In this document: one piece after another, positions 14,105 to 22,431 of the stretch
Numbering within the stretch: the first letter of the stretch is position 1
Layout: every line of letters starts with the position of its first letter
Program-made: the position numbers and the translations under genes
The notes under the pieces: generated by a model
The model's database searches: none
What the model was told of the DNA's origin: nothing
What the model saw: only the letters and a program-made list of their open reading frames with translations
Assembly: GCA_964430275.1 (NCBI GenBank)
Contig: CAYSGF010000016.1
Span: 1 to 22,475 of the forward strand
DNA: 22,475 nt
Reading direction: 5' to 3'
Origin: DASTYK01 sp964430275
GTDB lineage: Bacteria > Gemmatimonadota > Gemmatimonadetes > Longimicrobiales > RSA9

Positions 14105-15382
14105 ATGATGCACGAGCTGCGGCAGCAGGACCCCGACGTCTACGATGCGATCGTCCAGGAGGCGAACCGGCAGCACGAGTCGCTCGAGCTGATCGCATCC
14201 GAGAATTTCACGTCCGTGGCCGTGCTCGAGGCGGCCGGCACCGTGCTGACGAACAAGTACGCCGAAGGGTATCCGGGCAAGCGCTACTACGGCGGCTGCG
14301 AGTACGTCGACATCGCGGAGACGATTGCGATCGAGCGTGCGAAGCAACTGTTCGGTGCCGAGCACGCGAACGTGCAGCCGCACTCCGGTGCGCAGGCGAA
14401 CATGGCCGCGTACCTGGCTACACTGAAGCCTGGCGATACGCTCCTGGGCATGGACCTCTCCCACGGCGGTCACCTGACACACGGCTCACCGGTCAACTTC
14501 AGCGGCCAGCTCTACCGCGCGGTCTCCTACGGCCTCGGCGCGGACAGCCGCATCGACTACGACCAGGTGCGTGACGTGGCGCGCCGCGAGCGGCCGAAGA
14601 TCATCGTGGCGGGCGCGAGCGCGTACCCGCGCATCATCGACTTCGCGGTGTTCGCCGAGATTGCGCGCGAGGTGGACGCCGTATTCATGGTCGACATGGC
14701 GCACATTGCCGGCCTGGTCGCGGGCGGTGCGCACCCGAGCCCGGTACCGCACGCCGACATCGTCACGTCGACGACGCACAAGACGCTGCGTGGCCCGCGC
14801 AGCGGGTTCATCCTCTGTCGTGAGGCCTTCGCCCGTCCGATCGACAAGCAGGTGTTCCCCGGGATGCAGGGCGGCCCGCTCATGCACGTGATCGCCGCCA
14901 AGGCCGTCGCATTCGGTGAGGCGCTGCAGCCGGAGTTCCGGACGTACGCGCACGCCGTCGTCGCGAACGCGCAGGCGCTCGCACGCGCACTCCAGGCGCG
15001 CGGCTTTGCGCTCGTGAGCGGCGGCACCGACAACCACCTGCTGCTGCTCGACCTGAGCAGCCGCGGCGAGCTGACCGGCAAGGCCGCCGAGGCCGCGCTC
15101 GAGCACGCCGGCATCACCACGAACAAGAATACCGTGCCCGGCGAGAAGCGCTCTCCCTTCGTCACGTCCGGCATCCGCATTGGTACGGCGGCCCTGACGA
15201 CGCGCGGGATGGGTACTTCGGAGATGGAGCGCGTGGGCGACCTGATCGCGGATGTGCTGGAAGCACCCGAGGATGAATCCGTCGCGGAGGGCGTGCGCCG
15301 CGGCGTTGCCGAGCTCGCCGAGGCGTTCCCGCTCTACGCTGGCTTCCGGCGCGAGCACCAGCTCGCCGGACGCGGCGCGTGA
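14105..15382 (+). CDS. glyA: serine hydroxymethyltransferase
   Basis: 425 residues, normal length. It converts serine and tetrahydrofolate to glycine and 5,10-methylene-tetrahydrofolate with PLP. The N-terminal ESLELIASENFTS, NKYAEGYPGKRYYGGCEYVD and QPHSGAQANMAAY are followed by MVDMAHIAGLVAGG and the PLP lysine motif TSTTHKTLRGPRSG (Lys226). The end contains NKNTVPGEKRSPFVTSGIRIGTAALTTRG. Two adjacent ATGs (14105, 14108) follow GGCGGGAACGAG; the 13-base gap after leucine dehydrogenase leaves no room for a glycine riboswitch. Upstream in-frame codons within leucine dehydrogenase are not used. Nothing unusual was seen in the active site. Confidence 0.97.
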   Translation: MMHELRQQDPDVYDAIVQEANRQHESLELIASENFTSVAVLEAAGTVLTNKYAEGYPGKRYYGGCEYVDIAETIAIERAKQLFGAEHANVQPHSGAQANMAAYLATLKPGDTLLGMDLSHGGHLTHGSPVNFSGQLYRAVSYGLGADSRIDYDQVRDVARRERPKIIVAGASAYPRIIDFAVFAEIAREVDAVFMVDMAHIAGLVAGGAHPSPVPHADIVTSTTHKTLRGPRSGFILCREAFARPIDKQVFPGMQGGPLMHVIAAKAVAFGEALQPEFRTYAHAVVANAQALARALQARGFALVSGGTDNHLLLLDLSSRGELTGKAAEAALEHAGITTNKNTVPGEKRSPFVTSGIRIGTAALTTRGMGTSEMERVGDLIADVLEAPEDESVAEGVRRGVAELAEAFPLYAGFRREHQLAGRGA

Positions 15383-15411
15383 GCACGCCGCCTGCGGGAA
15401 CGGACGACGCC

Positions 15412-15768
15412 ATGGACGGCATCATTCTCGACGACGCCCTGCTCGACCGGCTGCGCGAGCGCTGGCCCCAGTTCCACGAGAGTGCCTACACCTTCGTGCT
15501 CGCCGCCCTGCATTACGTGATCTCGGACCTGCCCACGCCACGCCACATCTCCGGCCGCGAGCTCGCCGAAGGTGTCCGCGACCTCGCACTCGAGCGCTTC
15601 GGGCCCATGGCCCGCACCGTCCTCGAGCACTGGGGCATCCGCGCCACCGACCATGTCGGCGAGGTCGTCTTCGCCCTCGTCGAGACAGGCGTGCTCATCA
15701 AGCAGGACGAGGATGGACCGGAGGATTTTCACGAGGTCTATAGCTTTGATGAGGCGTTCGAGGAGTAG
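15412..15768 (+). CDS. Minf_1886 family protein of unknown function
   Basis: 118 residues from the ATG; a GTG at 15379 overlapping the glyA stop would add 11 residues, but DDALLDRLRERWPQFHESAY is the usual beginning of this family. Conserved stretches are FVLAALHYVI, PRHISGRELAEGVRDLALERFGPMARTVLEHWGI, DHVGEVVFALVETGVL and the closing EDFHEVYSFDEAF. The protein is acidic and predicted mostly helical, without signal peptide or membrane segment. The family occurs in Verrucomicrobia, Planctomycetes, Acidobacteria and Gemmatimonadota-like genomes and has no assigned biochemical role that I know of. It is likely the last gene of the glyA transcript. A repeat-rich island begins immediately after its stop. 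Confidence 0.85.
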   Translation: MDGIILDDALLDRLRERWPQFHESAYTFVLAALHYVISDLPTPRHISGRELAEGVRDLALERFGPMARTVLEHWGIRATDHVGEVVFALVETGVLIKQDEDGPEDFHEVYSFDEAFEE

Positions 15769-15770
15769 TC

Positions 15771-15921
15771 GAACTGGTGAATTGGTGCATTGGTGCATCG
15801 ATCTCGCGCGCCGGTGTGCCTCGCATGACCCGGCATCGCCGCGGACGCTGCGGTCGACTGATGAGCTGACCGGCGAGGCACAAATTCACCAATTCACCAA
15901 TTCCAAATTCACCAATTCTCC
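15771..15921. repeat. composite inverted element built from 8-bp AATTGGTG repeats
   Basis: The left side (15771-15798) carries repeated TG(A/C)ATTGG units. The right side (15881-15921) carries four complementary AATTCACC-like units with small variations, so the arms form an imperfect inverted repeat. Inside them a perfect 10-bp pair, TGTGCCTCGC (15815-15824) and GCGAGGCACA (15873-15882), extends the stem. The arms are much richer in A+T than the surroundings. The element lies three bases after the Minf_1886 stop and about 70 before the zinc-ribbon gene. It could be an intergenic mobile repeat, a transcription-ending structure or a protein-binding array. Confidence 0.75.
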
Positions 15922-15992
15922 GTTCTGGAACATGCCTTGCACTAGCCCCGCGCCGGAGCGTCGGGAGTGGTCATTCGGGGAGGGGTCGAGAG

Positions 15993-16196
15993 ATGTCAGC
16001 GGACACGTCCAGGCAGTTCCCGGATTGCCGCAAGTGCGACCGCGGGAGCATGCTGCCGTTGTCGGACTACGGGAGGGATGGCGCGCCGATCACCTACAAG
16101 GCGTGGGTCTGTTCGAACCCGGACTGCGGCTTCAATATCCGCATCGATAACGGCGAGATCAGCTTCGGCCGAACGATCGGCCAGAGCTACAAGTAG
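15993..16196 (+). CDS. small zinc-ribbon protein of unknown function
   Basis: 67 residues preceded by GGGGAGGGG at 15977-15985, a good ribosome-binding site. Two cysteine pairs, CRKC (C12, C15) and CSNPDC (C40, C45), about 25 residues apart suggest one zinc ribbon. Between them lies a polar, partly aromatic stretch (SDYGRDGAPITYKAWV), and the tail is short and basic (GQSYK). The sequence is not recognised beyond that. Similar mini-proteins act as nucleic-acid- or ribosome-associated factors, but no role should be assigned. It stands alone between the repeat island and a GC hairpin, and so may have its own promoter, which I could not identify with confidence. Confidence 0.7.
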   Translation: MSADTSRQFPDCRKCDRGSMLPLSDYGRDGAPITYKAWVCSNPDCGFNIRIDNGEISFGRTIGQSYK

Positions 16197-16203
16197 GACC
16201 GCC

Positions 16204-16225
16204 CGGGCGGGCGGTCGCCCGCCCG
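16204..16225 (+). terminator. strong 9-bp GC hairpin after the zinc-ribbon gene
   Basis: CGGGCGGGC (16204-16212) and GCCCGCCCG (16217-16225) form a perfect 9-bp stem with a GGTC loop, eight bases after the stop codon. No T-run follows, so it is terminator-like rather than a classic intrinsic terminator. Confidence 0.5.
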
Positions 16226-16243
16226 ACAACCGCACGAGACCGG

Positions 16244-17803
16244 ATGCGTAGACGCACGGACCGTCACGGCCATGAGACCTATGGCCGTGACGTCGTTGCA
16301 TTGCCCACGGCGGCGCAGGCTGCGGCACTGGACGCGGCCGCCCGCGAGCAGGCGGGCGTGCCGGAGCGTGTCCTCATGGAGAACGCCGGCCGCGCCGCCG
16401 CGCAGCTCGTGCACGCCCTCTACCCGCATGGCCGCGTCGTCGCTCTGGCCGGGTCCGGCAACAACGGTGGCGACGCCGTCGTGGCGGCGCGGGCGCTCGC
16501 GGCCTGGGGTCGCGACGTCGCGCTCGTCGCCGCCGGCTCGCGGCCACCGGCTACGGAGCTGCAGCACGGCCACGACGTGCCGGTGTTTGCGGGCGATGCG
16601 GCGGAGGCCGCCGTCGCGTACGGCGACGTCGTGATCGACGGCATCCTCGGCACCGGCTCGGGTGGCGCGCCGCGCGGCACGGCTGCGGAGTGGATCGAGC
16701 GGCTCGCCGGCGCACGCGGCAACGTCGTCGCACTCGACCTGCCGTCCGGCATCGATGCGACGTCCGGCGAAGTGCCGGGCAGCGCCGTGCGCGCTGCGCT
16801 GACCGTCACGTTCGGGTGGCCCAAGCTCGGGATGATGCTGCATCCGGCGCGCGCGTACTGCGGCCGCATCGTCGCTGTCGAGATCGGCTTCCCACCGCTC
16901 ACCACGTTCGACGCCGCCCTGATCACGCCCGCCTGGGCGCACGCGCGCTTGCCCGAGCGCGCGCCCGATGCACACAAGGGCACCGCCGGTCGCGTGTTCG
17001 TGCTCGCGGGCAGCAGCGGCATGGGCGGCGCGGCGGTGCTCTGTGCGCGCGCGGCGCAGCGCGCGGGCGCCGGCTACGTGCGTATCGGCTCCGTCGCCGA
17101 TAACCGCGTCATCCTGCAGACTGCCGTACCCGCCGCGACCTTCGTCGATGCGGAGCGGCTGGACGAGGCAGCGCTCGCGGGGATGGAGGCGGTGGTGGCC
17201 GGCCCCGGGCTCGGCACGAGCGACGCCGCGCGATCCACGCTGCGTCGCGTACTCGAGCTCTCGCGCGGACGGCCCACACTGCTCGACGCGGACGCGCTCA
17301 ACCTGCTCGCGCAGGAGCCGGACACACTGCGGGCCATCGCGGCCGACCGGCCGCTGCTCATCACCCCGCATCCGGGCGAGCTGGCGCGCCTGCTCGACGA
17401 GTCCACCGCCGACATCGCGGCCCACCCTGTCGAGGCAGCGCGCCGGGCCGCCGGGCGCTTCGGCGCGACCGTGCTGCTCAAGGGACAGCCGTCGCTCGTC
17501 GCGCATGCCGGCGAGCCCCTGCTCGTTGCGACTGCTGGTTCCTCCGACCTCGCGACGGCCGGTATGGGCGATCACCTCGCCGGTGTCGCCGCTGCCTTCC
17601 TCGCTGCCGGCGCGCCGCCACGCGTCGCCGCCGCGGTCGCGCTCCAGTACAGCGGGCGCGCGGCAGACCTGGCGCGCCGCGGCCGCTCGCTCGGCCCGCA
17701 GGACGTGAGCGATGCACTGCCGCGCGCGTTCGCACGACCCGGCCCGCTCGCGCCGCCCGCCGACCTCCCCTTCATCGTGTTCAACCAGCCGGCGCGCCGG
17801 TGA
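16244..17803 (+). CDS. nnr: bifunctional NAD(P)H-hydrate epimerase / ADP-dependent dehydratase
   Basis: 519 residues, the usual two-domain YjeF architecture that repairs damaged NADHX and NADPHX. The N-terminal epimerase domain (about 20-225) has MENAGR (45-50) and GSGNNGGDAVV (70-80). The C-terminal ribokinase-like dehydratase (about 240-515) has KGTAGRVFVLAGSSGMGGA, ITPHPGELARLL, VLLKGQPSLVA and ATAGMGDHLAGV, where Asp443 is the expected catalytic residue. The canonical G-S-G-D reads G-M-G-D here. The ATG at 16244 lacks a good ribosome-binding site; a TTG at 16301 would begin with the family-like PTAAQAAALD and would leave a 12-bp inverted repeat outside the gene. The stop overlaps the next start by four bases. 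Confidence 0.93.
   Translation: MRRRTDRHGHETYGRDVVALPTAAQAAALDAAAREQAGVPERVLMENAGRAAAQLVHALYPHGRVVALAGSGNNGGDAVVAARALAAWGRDVALVAAGSRPPATELQHGHDVPVFAGDAAEAAVAYGDVVIDGILGTGSGGAPRGTAAEWIERLAGARGNVVALDLPSGIDATSGEVPGSAVRAALTVTFGWPKLGMMLHPARAYCGRIVAVEIGFPPLTTFDAALITPAWAHARLPERAPDAHKGTAGRVFVLAGSSGMGGAAVLCARAAQRAGAGYVRIGSVADNRVILQTAVPAATFVDAERLDEAALAGMEAVVAGPGLGTSDAARSTLRRVLELSRGRPTLLDADALNLLAQEPDTLRAIAADRPLLITPHPGELARLLDESTADIAAHPVEAARRAAGRFGATVLLKGQPSLVAHAGEPLLVATAGSSDLATAGMGDHLAGVAAAFLAAGAPPRVAAAVALQYSGRAADLARRGRSLGPQDVSDALPRAFARPGPLAPPADLPFIVFNQPARR
16262..16292. repeat. 12-bp perfect inverted repeat at the 5' end of nnr
   Basis: CGTCACGGCCAT (16262-16273) is exactly complementary to ATGGCCGTGACG (16281-16292), with a 7-base spacer. 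If nnr begins at the TTG at 16301, this would be an operator-sized dyad just upstream. If it begins at 16244, the repeat is coding. Confidence 0.55.
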
Positions 17804-19407
17804 CCCGGCAGCGTACGCGTCGATCCGTCCGACGTTCGACGAGCATCACGCTGCCTGCCCTGCTCGCGTGCTGCGTGACGCTGCACGCTGGCCCTGCCCA
17901 CGCGCAGCGGTGGGCGCCCGGTGAGCGGACGCTGCTCACGGAGTTCGACCGCGTGACCGCCGTGGCTGCGGACATGCGCCACGTGTACGCTGCGACGCCG
18001 AACGGTCTCGTGATCTACGATCAGCTGGCGCGTGAATGGCGACGTCCGAGCACCGCGCTCGACGGCTTCCCCATCGGCAACGTCCCCACGGCACTCGCCT
18101 GGGACGACTTTTCCGGCATGGTCTGGATGGGCACGCAGGGCGGTGTCGTCTGGCGCTACTCGCCGGACTTCGGACGCTGGGAACAGGGCGTCATTGCGCC
18201 CGGCGCCGTGCGCGCGATCGGCTTCGGCGGCGGTGACGCCTTCCTGCTCGCGGGCGGGCAGTGGCTCGTTGCGCGGGGCGGAATGTTCTCCGCCGAGCCG
18301 GTCGCGGCGAGTGCAGTCCCGGCCGACGTGCGCGCGCAGGCGAGCGGCCGCGAGTACAGCGCGGATCCGTTCCTGCGCACCGTCCTGGGCGCGCTGCCGC
18401 CGGATCCGTCCGGCAACCGCTGGCGCGCGCTCGCCATCACACCGGGCGAGCGGCGCGGCACGTACTGGATCGGCACGGACGGTGGCGGCCTGCTCGCCTA
18501 CGATGCACGCACGAATCAGGCGGACTGGCTGCAGTACGGTCTGCCGTCACGGGGCACGACGCTCATTGCACGCGCAGCCGGGCTGCTCTGGTTCGGCGGC
18601 GATGCGCGTGCGCCTCGTCCCGGCATTGCCGTGGCCGACACCCTGCTCTCGAGCTGGCGTCGCTTCGATGCCGAGCGCGGCGGTGCGCCAGCCGGTGCGC
18701 TCTACGACGTGCTCGAAGCGCACGAGCGTGTGTGGCTCGCATCGGAGGACGGCGTGCACGCACTCCGAATGCGCGACCTGGACCGCTCGCCCGCGCGCGC
18801 GGACTGGCTGCACGCAGGATCGCTCGATGGCCTGCCTGCCCCGGACGCATTCGCACTCGCGCGCGCGATCGACGGCGTGTGGGTCGGCACGGCACGTGGT
18901 CTCGTGCACGTCGATACCGCCGGCGCCGTGTCGCAGCCCGTTCTGCCCGGTGTCGCCGTGTATGACCTGAGTATCCACGACGGTCGTCTCTGGGCCGCCA
19001 CCGCGCGCGGGCTCGTCCGGATCGAGGGCAGCGAGCCGACGCGACCAGCGGACGCACCGCCCGCGCTGGAGGGCACCGTACGCGGCGTCGTGTCCTCGCC
19101 CGATGGACTCTGGACTCTCACCGCCGACGCCGTCTTCCTGCATGCCGCCGACGGTACCTGGCACCTGCAGCGCGAGCCCGGCCTCGCCGGCATCGGCGCA
19201 CTGCGTCGCATTGCGGCCGACGCGGCCGGCGTCTGGATTGCCGCCGACGGCGGCGCTGCGTTCCGGGAAGCGGCGTCCGGCGTGTGGCGGTATTATTCGG
19301 TACCGGCCGACATCCCGGAGGCGCCCGTCGTTTCCGTACTGCCGGTCGGTTCCCATGCATGGCTCGGCACGCCCGCGGGTGCGCTGCGCCTGCCCATGCG
19401 TCCCTGA
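17800..19407 (+). CDS. exported beta-propeller protein (Reg_prop-like repeats)
   Basis: 535 residues from a GTG overlapping the nnr stop. A basic N-terminus and hydrophobic stretch (about 15-30) end in GPAHA before Gln36, a plausible signal peptidase I site, so the protein is probably periplasmic or secreted. About ten repeats of the form V-W-x-G-T-x-x-G-L follow, for example VWMGTQGGVVWRY (108-120), YWIGTDGGGLLAYD (222-235), VWVGTARGLVHVD (360-372), LWAATARGLVRIE (397-409) and AWLGTPAGALRLP (520-532). These resemble two-component-regulator propeller blades. No kinase or membrane-spanning output domain follows, so it is a stand-alone propeller. Its ligand is unknown. It is embedded between a cofactor-repair gene and thiL. 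Confidence 0.8.
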   Translation: MTRQRTRRSVRRSTSITLPALLACCVTLHAGPAHAQRWAPGERTLLTEFDRVTAVAADMRHVYAATPNGLVIYDQLAREWRRPSTALDGFPIGNVPTALAWDDFSGMVWMGTQGGVVWRYSPDFGRWEQGVIAPGAVRAIGFGGGDAFLLAGGQWLVARGGMFSAEPVAASAVPADVRAQASGREYSADPFLRTVLGALPPDPSGNRWRALAITPGERRGTYWIGTDGGGLLAYDARTNQADWLQYGLPSRGTTLIARAAGLLWFGGDARAPRPGIAVADTLLSSWRRFDAERGGAPAGALYDVLEAHERVWLASEDGVHALRMRDLDRSPARADWLHAGSLDGLPAPDAFALARAIDGVWVGTARGLVHVDTAGAVSQPVLPGVAVYDLSIHDGRLWAATARGLVRIEGSEPTRPADAPPALEGTVRGVVSSPDGLWTLTADAVFLHAADGTWHLQREPGLAGIGALRRIAADAAGVWIAADGGAAFREAASGVWRYYSVPADIPEAPVVSVLPVGSHAWLGTPAGALRLPMRP

Positions 19408-19416
19408 GTGCAGGTC

Positions 19417-20433
19417 ATGTCCAGCCAGAAGCTCGGCGCCGGCGTCGAATTCGACCTGATCCGCCGCTTTCTGCACGATGCTGCTGCGGAGGGCGACGAT
19501 GCATCGCCCGATGCGCGTGTGCTCGTCGGCCCCGGCGACGACTGCGCCGTCGTGCGCGCCGGTCCGCTCGCGATCAGCGTCGACCTGTCCGTCGAGGACG
19601 TGCACTTCCGGCGCGCCTGGCTGGAGCCGGAGGAGATCGGATACCGCGCCACGGCCGCAGCACTGAGTGACCTCGCAGCAGTCGCGGCAGAGCCGGTCGG
19701 CGTGCTCGTGTCGCTCGCAATCGCGCCCGCAGAGCACGCGACGCTCGGGCCCGCGATCCTGCGCGGCGTGCGCGCTGCCGCGCACGCGGTGGGCGCGCGT
19801 GTGATCGGCGGCGACGTGACACGCGCGCGCGACGCGCTCACGCTCGACATCGTCGTGGTCGGCCACGTCGAGCGGCCCGTGCTTCGCAGCGGTGCCAGGC
19901 CAGGTGACGAGGTGTGGGTGACCGGACGACTCGGTGCTGCCGCCGCCGCGGTCGCTGCGTGGCAGGCAGGCCGCAGCCCTGTACCCGATGCACGCGCCGC
20001 ATTCGCCCACCCGGTACCGCGCACGCGCGAAGCGATCTGGCTGCACGAGCGCGCCGTGTTGCACGCCATGATCGATGTCTCCGACGGTGTCGCCGGCGAT
20101 GCTGATCATCTCGCGGCCGCCAGTGATGTGAACATCGAGATCGACGCTGCACACGTCCCCGTTCATCCTGCGGCACGCGAGACCGGCGACACCGATGAAG
20201 GCGCCGTGCTCGCATTCGTCCTGCATGGCGGCGACGACTACGAGCTGCTGTTCACCGTAGCGCCCGGAACCGTGGGCGCCCTCGCCGCCAGCTTCGAAGC
20301 GGAGTTCGATACGCCGCTCACCTGCATCGGCAGCGTGCAGGACGGGACGGGCGTCCGGCTGCGACAGCCGGATGGCACGCTGCAACCGCTCGCGCGCGGC
20401 GGCTACGATCACTTTGCGGAGGAGCCGGCGTGA
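19417..20433 (+). CDS. thiL: thiamine-monophosphate kinase
   Basis: 338 residues from this ATG, or 341 from a GTG at 19408 directly after the previous stop; neither has a clear ribosome-binding site. ThiL phosphorylates thiamine monophosphate to the cofactor thiamine diphosphate using ATP. Motifs in order are VGPGDDCAVV (37-46), SVDLSVEDVHF (54-64), ALSDLAAVAAEP (82-93), IGGDVTRARD, MIDVSDGVAGDADHL and LHGGDDYELLF, the expected metal- and nucleotide-binding signature. The last four bases overlap plsC. Other thiamine genes are absent nearby, so this is an isolated cofactor gene within a housekeeping run. Confidence 0.95.
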   Translation: MSSQKLGAGVEFDLIRRFLHDAAAEGDDASPDARVLVGPGDDCAVVRAGPLAISVDLSVEDVHFRRAWLEPEEIGYRATAAALSDLAAVAAEPVGVLVSLAIAPAEHATLGPAILRGVRAAAHAVGARVIGGDVTRARDALTLDIVVVGHVERPVLRSGARPGDEVWVTGRLGAAAAAVAAWQAGRSPVPDARAAFAHPVPRTREAIWLHERAVLHAMIDVSDGVAGDADHLAAASDVNIEIDAAHVPVHPAARETGDTDEGAVLAFVLHGGDDYELLFTVAPGTVGALAASFEAEFDTPLTCIGSVQDGTGVRLRQPDGTLQPLARGGYDHFAEEPA

Positions 20434-21173
20434 TTCGCACGCTCTGGGTGGCCATTCACCTGCTCGTTGCCACGCCGACGCTCAGCCTCGCAGTGGTGAT
20501 CGCCTCGTTGTTCGACGTGCGCCCGTCGTTCTATGACATGATTGCGCGCTCGTGGTCGCGCTGGACGTTGTGGGCGAGCGGTGTGCGCGTGCGCACGGAA
20601 GGCCTCCAGGACGTGCACCTCGATCAGCCGCAGATCTTCGCGAGCAATCACGCGTCCTGGTACGACGTCTGGGCCATCGCCGCCACGCTGCCCAAACGGT
20701 TCCGGTTCGTCGCCAAGAAGGAGCTGGGCTCGATTCCCATCTTCGGGCAGGCATGGAAGGCAGCCGGTCACATCTCCGTGGATCGGAAGAATCGCGCGTC
20801 CGCGATTGCCTCCCTCGATGACGCCGGTCGATTGATCCGCGGCGATCGCAGCTCCGTCGTGATCTTCCCGGAAGGCACGCGCTCCGCGTCCGGCGAGCTG
20901 CTCCCCTTCAAGAAGGGCACGTTCATGCTCGCGCTGCGCACACACGTCGACATCGTGCCCATGGCCGTGATCGGCAGCCGCGCGATCCTGCCGAAAGGCG
21001 GCTGGCGCGTGCGCGGAGGCGAAGTTATCCTGCGCTTCGGTCGGGCCATCCCCACGGAGGGCTACGACGAAGACAACCGCGACGAACTCATCCGGCGCGT
21101 GCGCTCGGCCATTGAAGGCCTGCTCGCCGCCCCGGTGCAACCTCCAGCAATCGAAAATGTCGGCAATCGTTAG
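20430..21173 (+). CDS. plsC: 1-acyl-sn-glycerol-3-phosphate acyltransferase
   Basis: 247 residues from a GTG in a GTGA overlap with thiL, preceded by GGAGGAG. A hydrophobic N-terminal helix (about 5-27) anchors it to the inner membrane. The acyltransferase motifs are SNHASWYDVW (His74, Asp79), a basic FRFVAKKELGSIPIFGQ block, and FPEGTRSASGELLPFKKG (from 146), then VPMAVIG. It adds the second acyl chain to lysophosphatidic acid, giving phosphatidic acid for membrane lipids. Related lyso-ornithine-lipid acyltransferases share the motifs, so substrate is family-level inference. Its last 17 bases overlap the eno start. Confidence 0.92.
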   Translation: MIRTLWVAIHLLVATPTLSLAVVIASLFDVRPSFYDMIARSWSRWTLWASGVRVRTEGLQDVHLDQPQIFASNHASWYDVWAIAATLPKRFRFVAKKELGSIPIFGQAWKAAGHISVDRKNRASAIASLDDAGRLIRGDRSSVVIFPEGTRSASGELLPFKKGTFMLALRTHVDIVPMAVIGSRAILPKGGWRVRGGEVILRFGRAIPTEGYDEDNRDELIRRVRSAIEGLLAAPVQPPAIENVGNR

Positions 21174-22431
21174 CGTGCACGCCCGCGAGATCCTCGACTC
21201 GCGCGGCAATCCGACCATCGAGGCGGAAATCGTGCTGGAAAGCGGCAGCGCGGGGCGCGCAGCCGTGCCGAGCGGCGCCTCCACCGGCGAGAACGAGGCG
21301 ATCGAGCTGCGCGACGAGGACGATGACCGCTACCTCGGCAAGGGCGTGCTCGAGGCGGTCGAGAACGTGATCGAGCGCATTGCACCCGAGATCGCCGGGC
21401 TCGATGCCTTCGACCAGGTGGACGTCGATCGCGCGATGATCGCGCTCGACGGCACGAAGAACAAGTCGGACCTGGGCGCGAACGCGATGCTCGCCGTGTC
21501 GCTCGCGAACGCGCGCGCCGCCGCCGCCGAAGCCGGGCTGCCCCTCTACCGCTACCTTGGCGGACCACGCGCCACGCTGCTGCCCGTGCCGCTCATGAAC
21601 ATCCTGAACGGCGGCGCGCACGCCGCCAACAACGTGGACCTCCAGGAGTTCATGATCGCGCCCGTCGGCGCCGACAACTTCCCCGACGCGCTGCGCATGG
21701 GCGTCGAGATCTTCCATTCGCTGAAGAAGGTGCTCGCGAAGCAGAAGAAGAGCACGAGCGTCGGCGACGAGGGCGGCTTCGCTCCCGACCTCGGCAGCAA
21801 CGAAGAGGCGCTCGAGGTCATCGTCGAGGCGATCGACAAGGCCGGCTACGATCTCGGCGACGACGTCGTGCTCGCACTCGATGCCGCCGCATCCGAGATG
21901 CACCGCAACGGCAAATACGTCTTCCACAAGTCGACGAACGAGAAGATGAGCAGTGAGCAGATGGTCGACTTCTGGAAGGGATGGATCGAGCGCTACCCGA
22001 TCGTCTCCATCGAGGACGGCCTGGACGAGGGCGACTGGGCCGGCTGGCAGAAGCTGACCGCCGCGATCGGCGATCGCGTGCAGCTCGTCGGCGACGACCT
22101 CTACGTCACGAACACACAGTACCTGCGGCGCGGCATCGCCGAGCGCGCAGGCAATGCGATCCTGATCAAGGTCAACCAGATCGGCACGCTGACGGAAACG
22201 CTCGAGGCGATCGAGCTCGCGCGTCGCAACGGCTTCAACACGATCATCAGCCACCGCTCCGGCGAGACGGAAGACACCTTCATTGCCGACCTCGCCGTCG
22301 CCACACGAGCGGGCCAGATCAAGACCGGCAGTGCCAGCCGCACCGACCGCGTCGCCAAGTACAACCAGCTCCTGCGCATCGCGGAGGATCTCGGCGCTGC
22401 CGCCGAGTACCCCGGGCGGGAGGCATTCTGA
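21157..22431 (+). CDS. eno: enolase (phosphopyruvate hydratase)
   Basis: 424 residues, the standard bacterial size. The start is the ATG giving SAIVSVHAREILDSRGNPT; an upstream in-frame TTG inside plsC is rejected. Key segments are VPSGASTGENEAIELRDED, SVGDEGGFAPDL (Glu205), SIEDGLDEGDW, VGDDLYVTNT, ILIKVNQIGTLTETL (catalytic Lys338) and SHRSGETEDTFIADLAVA followed by GQIKTGSASRTDRVAKYNQLLRI. It converts 2-phosphoglycerate to phosphoenolpyruvate in glycolysis and gluconeogenesis. The gene overlaps plsC by 17 bases and has no visible ribosome-binding site, so translational coupling is likely. Its last 40 bases are partly repeated just downstream. Confidence 0.98.
   Translation: MSAIVSVHAREILDSRGNPTIEAEIVLESGSAGRAAVPSGASTGENEAIELRDEDDDRYLGKGVLEAVENVIERIAPEIAGLDAFDQVDVDRAMIALDGTKNKSDLGANAMLAVSLANARAAAAEAGLPLYRYLGGPRATLLPVPLMNILNGGAHAANNVDLQEFMIAPVGADNFPDALRMGVEIFHSLKKVLAKQKKSTSVGDEGGFAPDLGSNEEALEVIVEAIDKAGYDLGDDVVLALDAAASEMHRNGKYVFHKSTNEKMSSEQMVDFWKGWIERYPIVSIEDGLDEGDWAGWQKLTAAIGDRVQLVGDDLYVTNTQYLRRGIAERAGNAILIKVNQIGTLTETLEAIELARRNGFNTIISHRSGETEDTFIADLAVATRAGQIKTGSASRTDRVAKYNQLLRIAEDLGAAAEYPGREAF

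Noticed and set aside
15771..15921. CRISPR-like array
   Set aside because: Units are only about 8 bp, contiguous and in opposite orientations, with no spacers and no cas genes in the window.
17845..17910. Lipoprotein signal (LLACC) in the propeller protein
   Set aside because: The residue before Ala-Cys is Leu, a poor lipobox, and a better signal peptidase I site (AHA before Gln36) follows.
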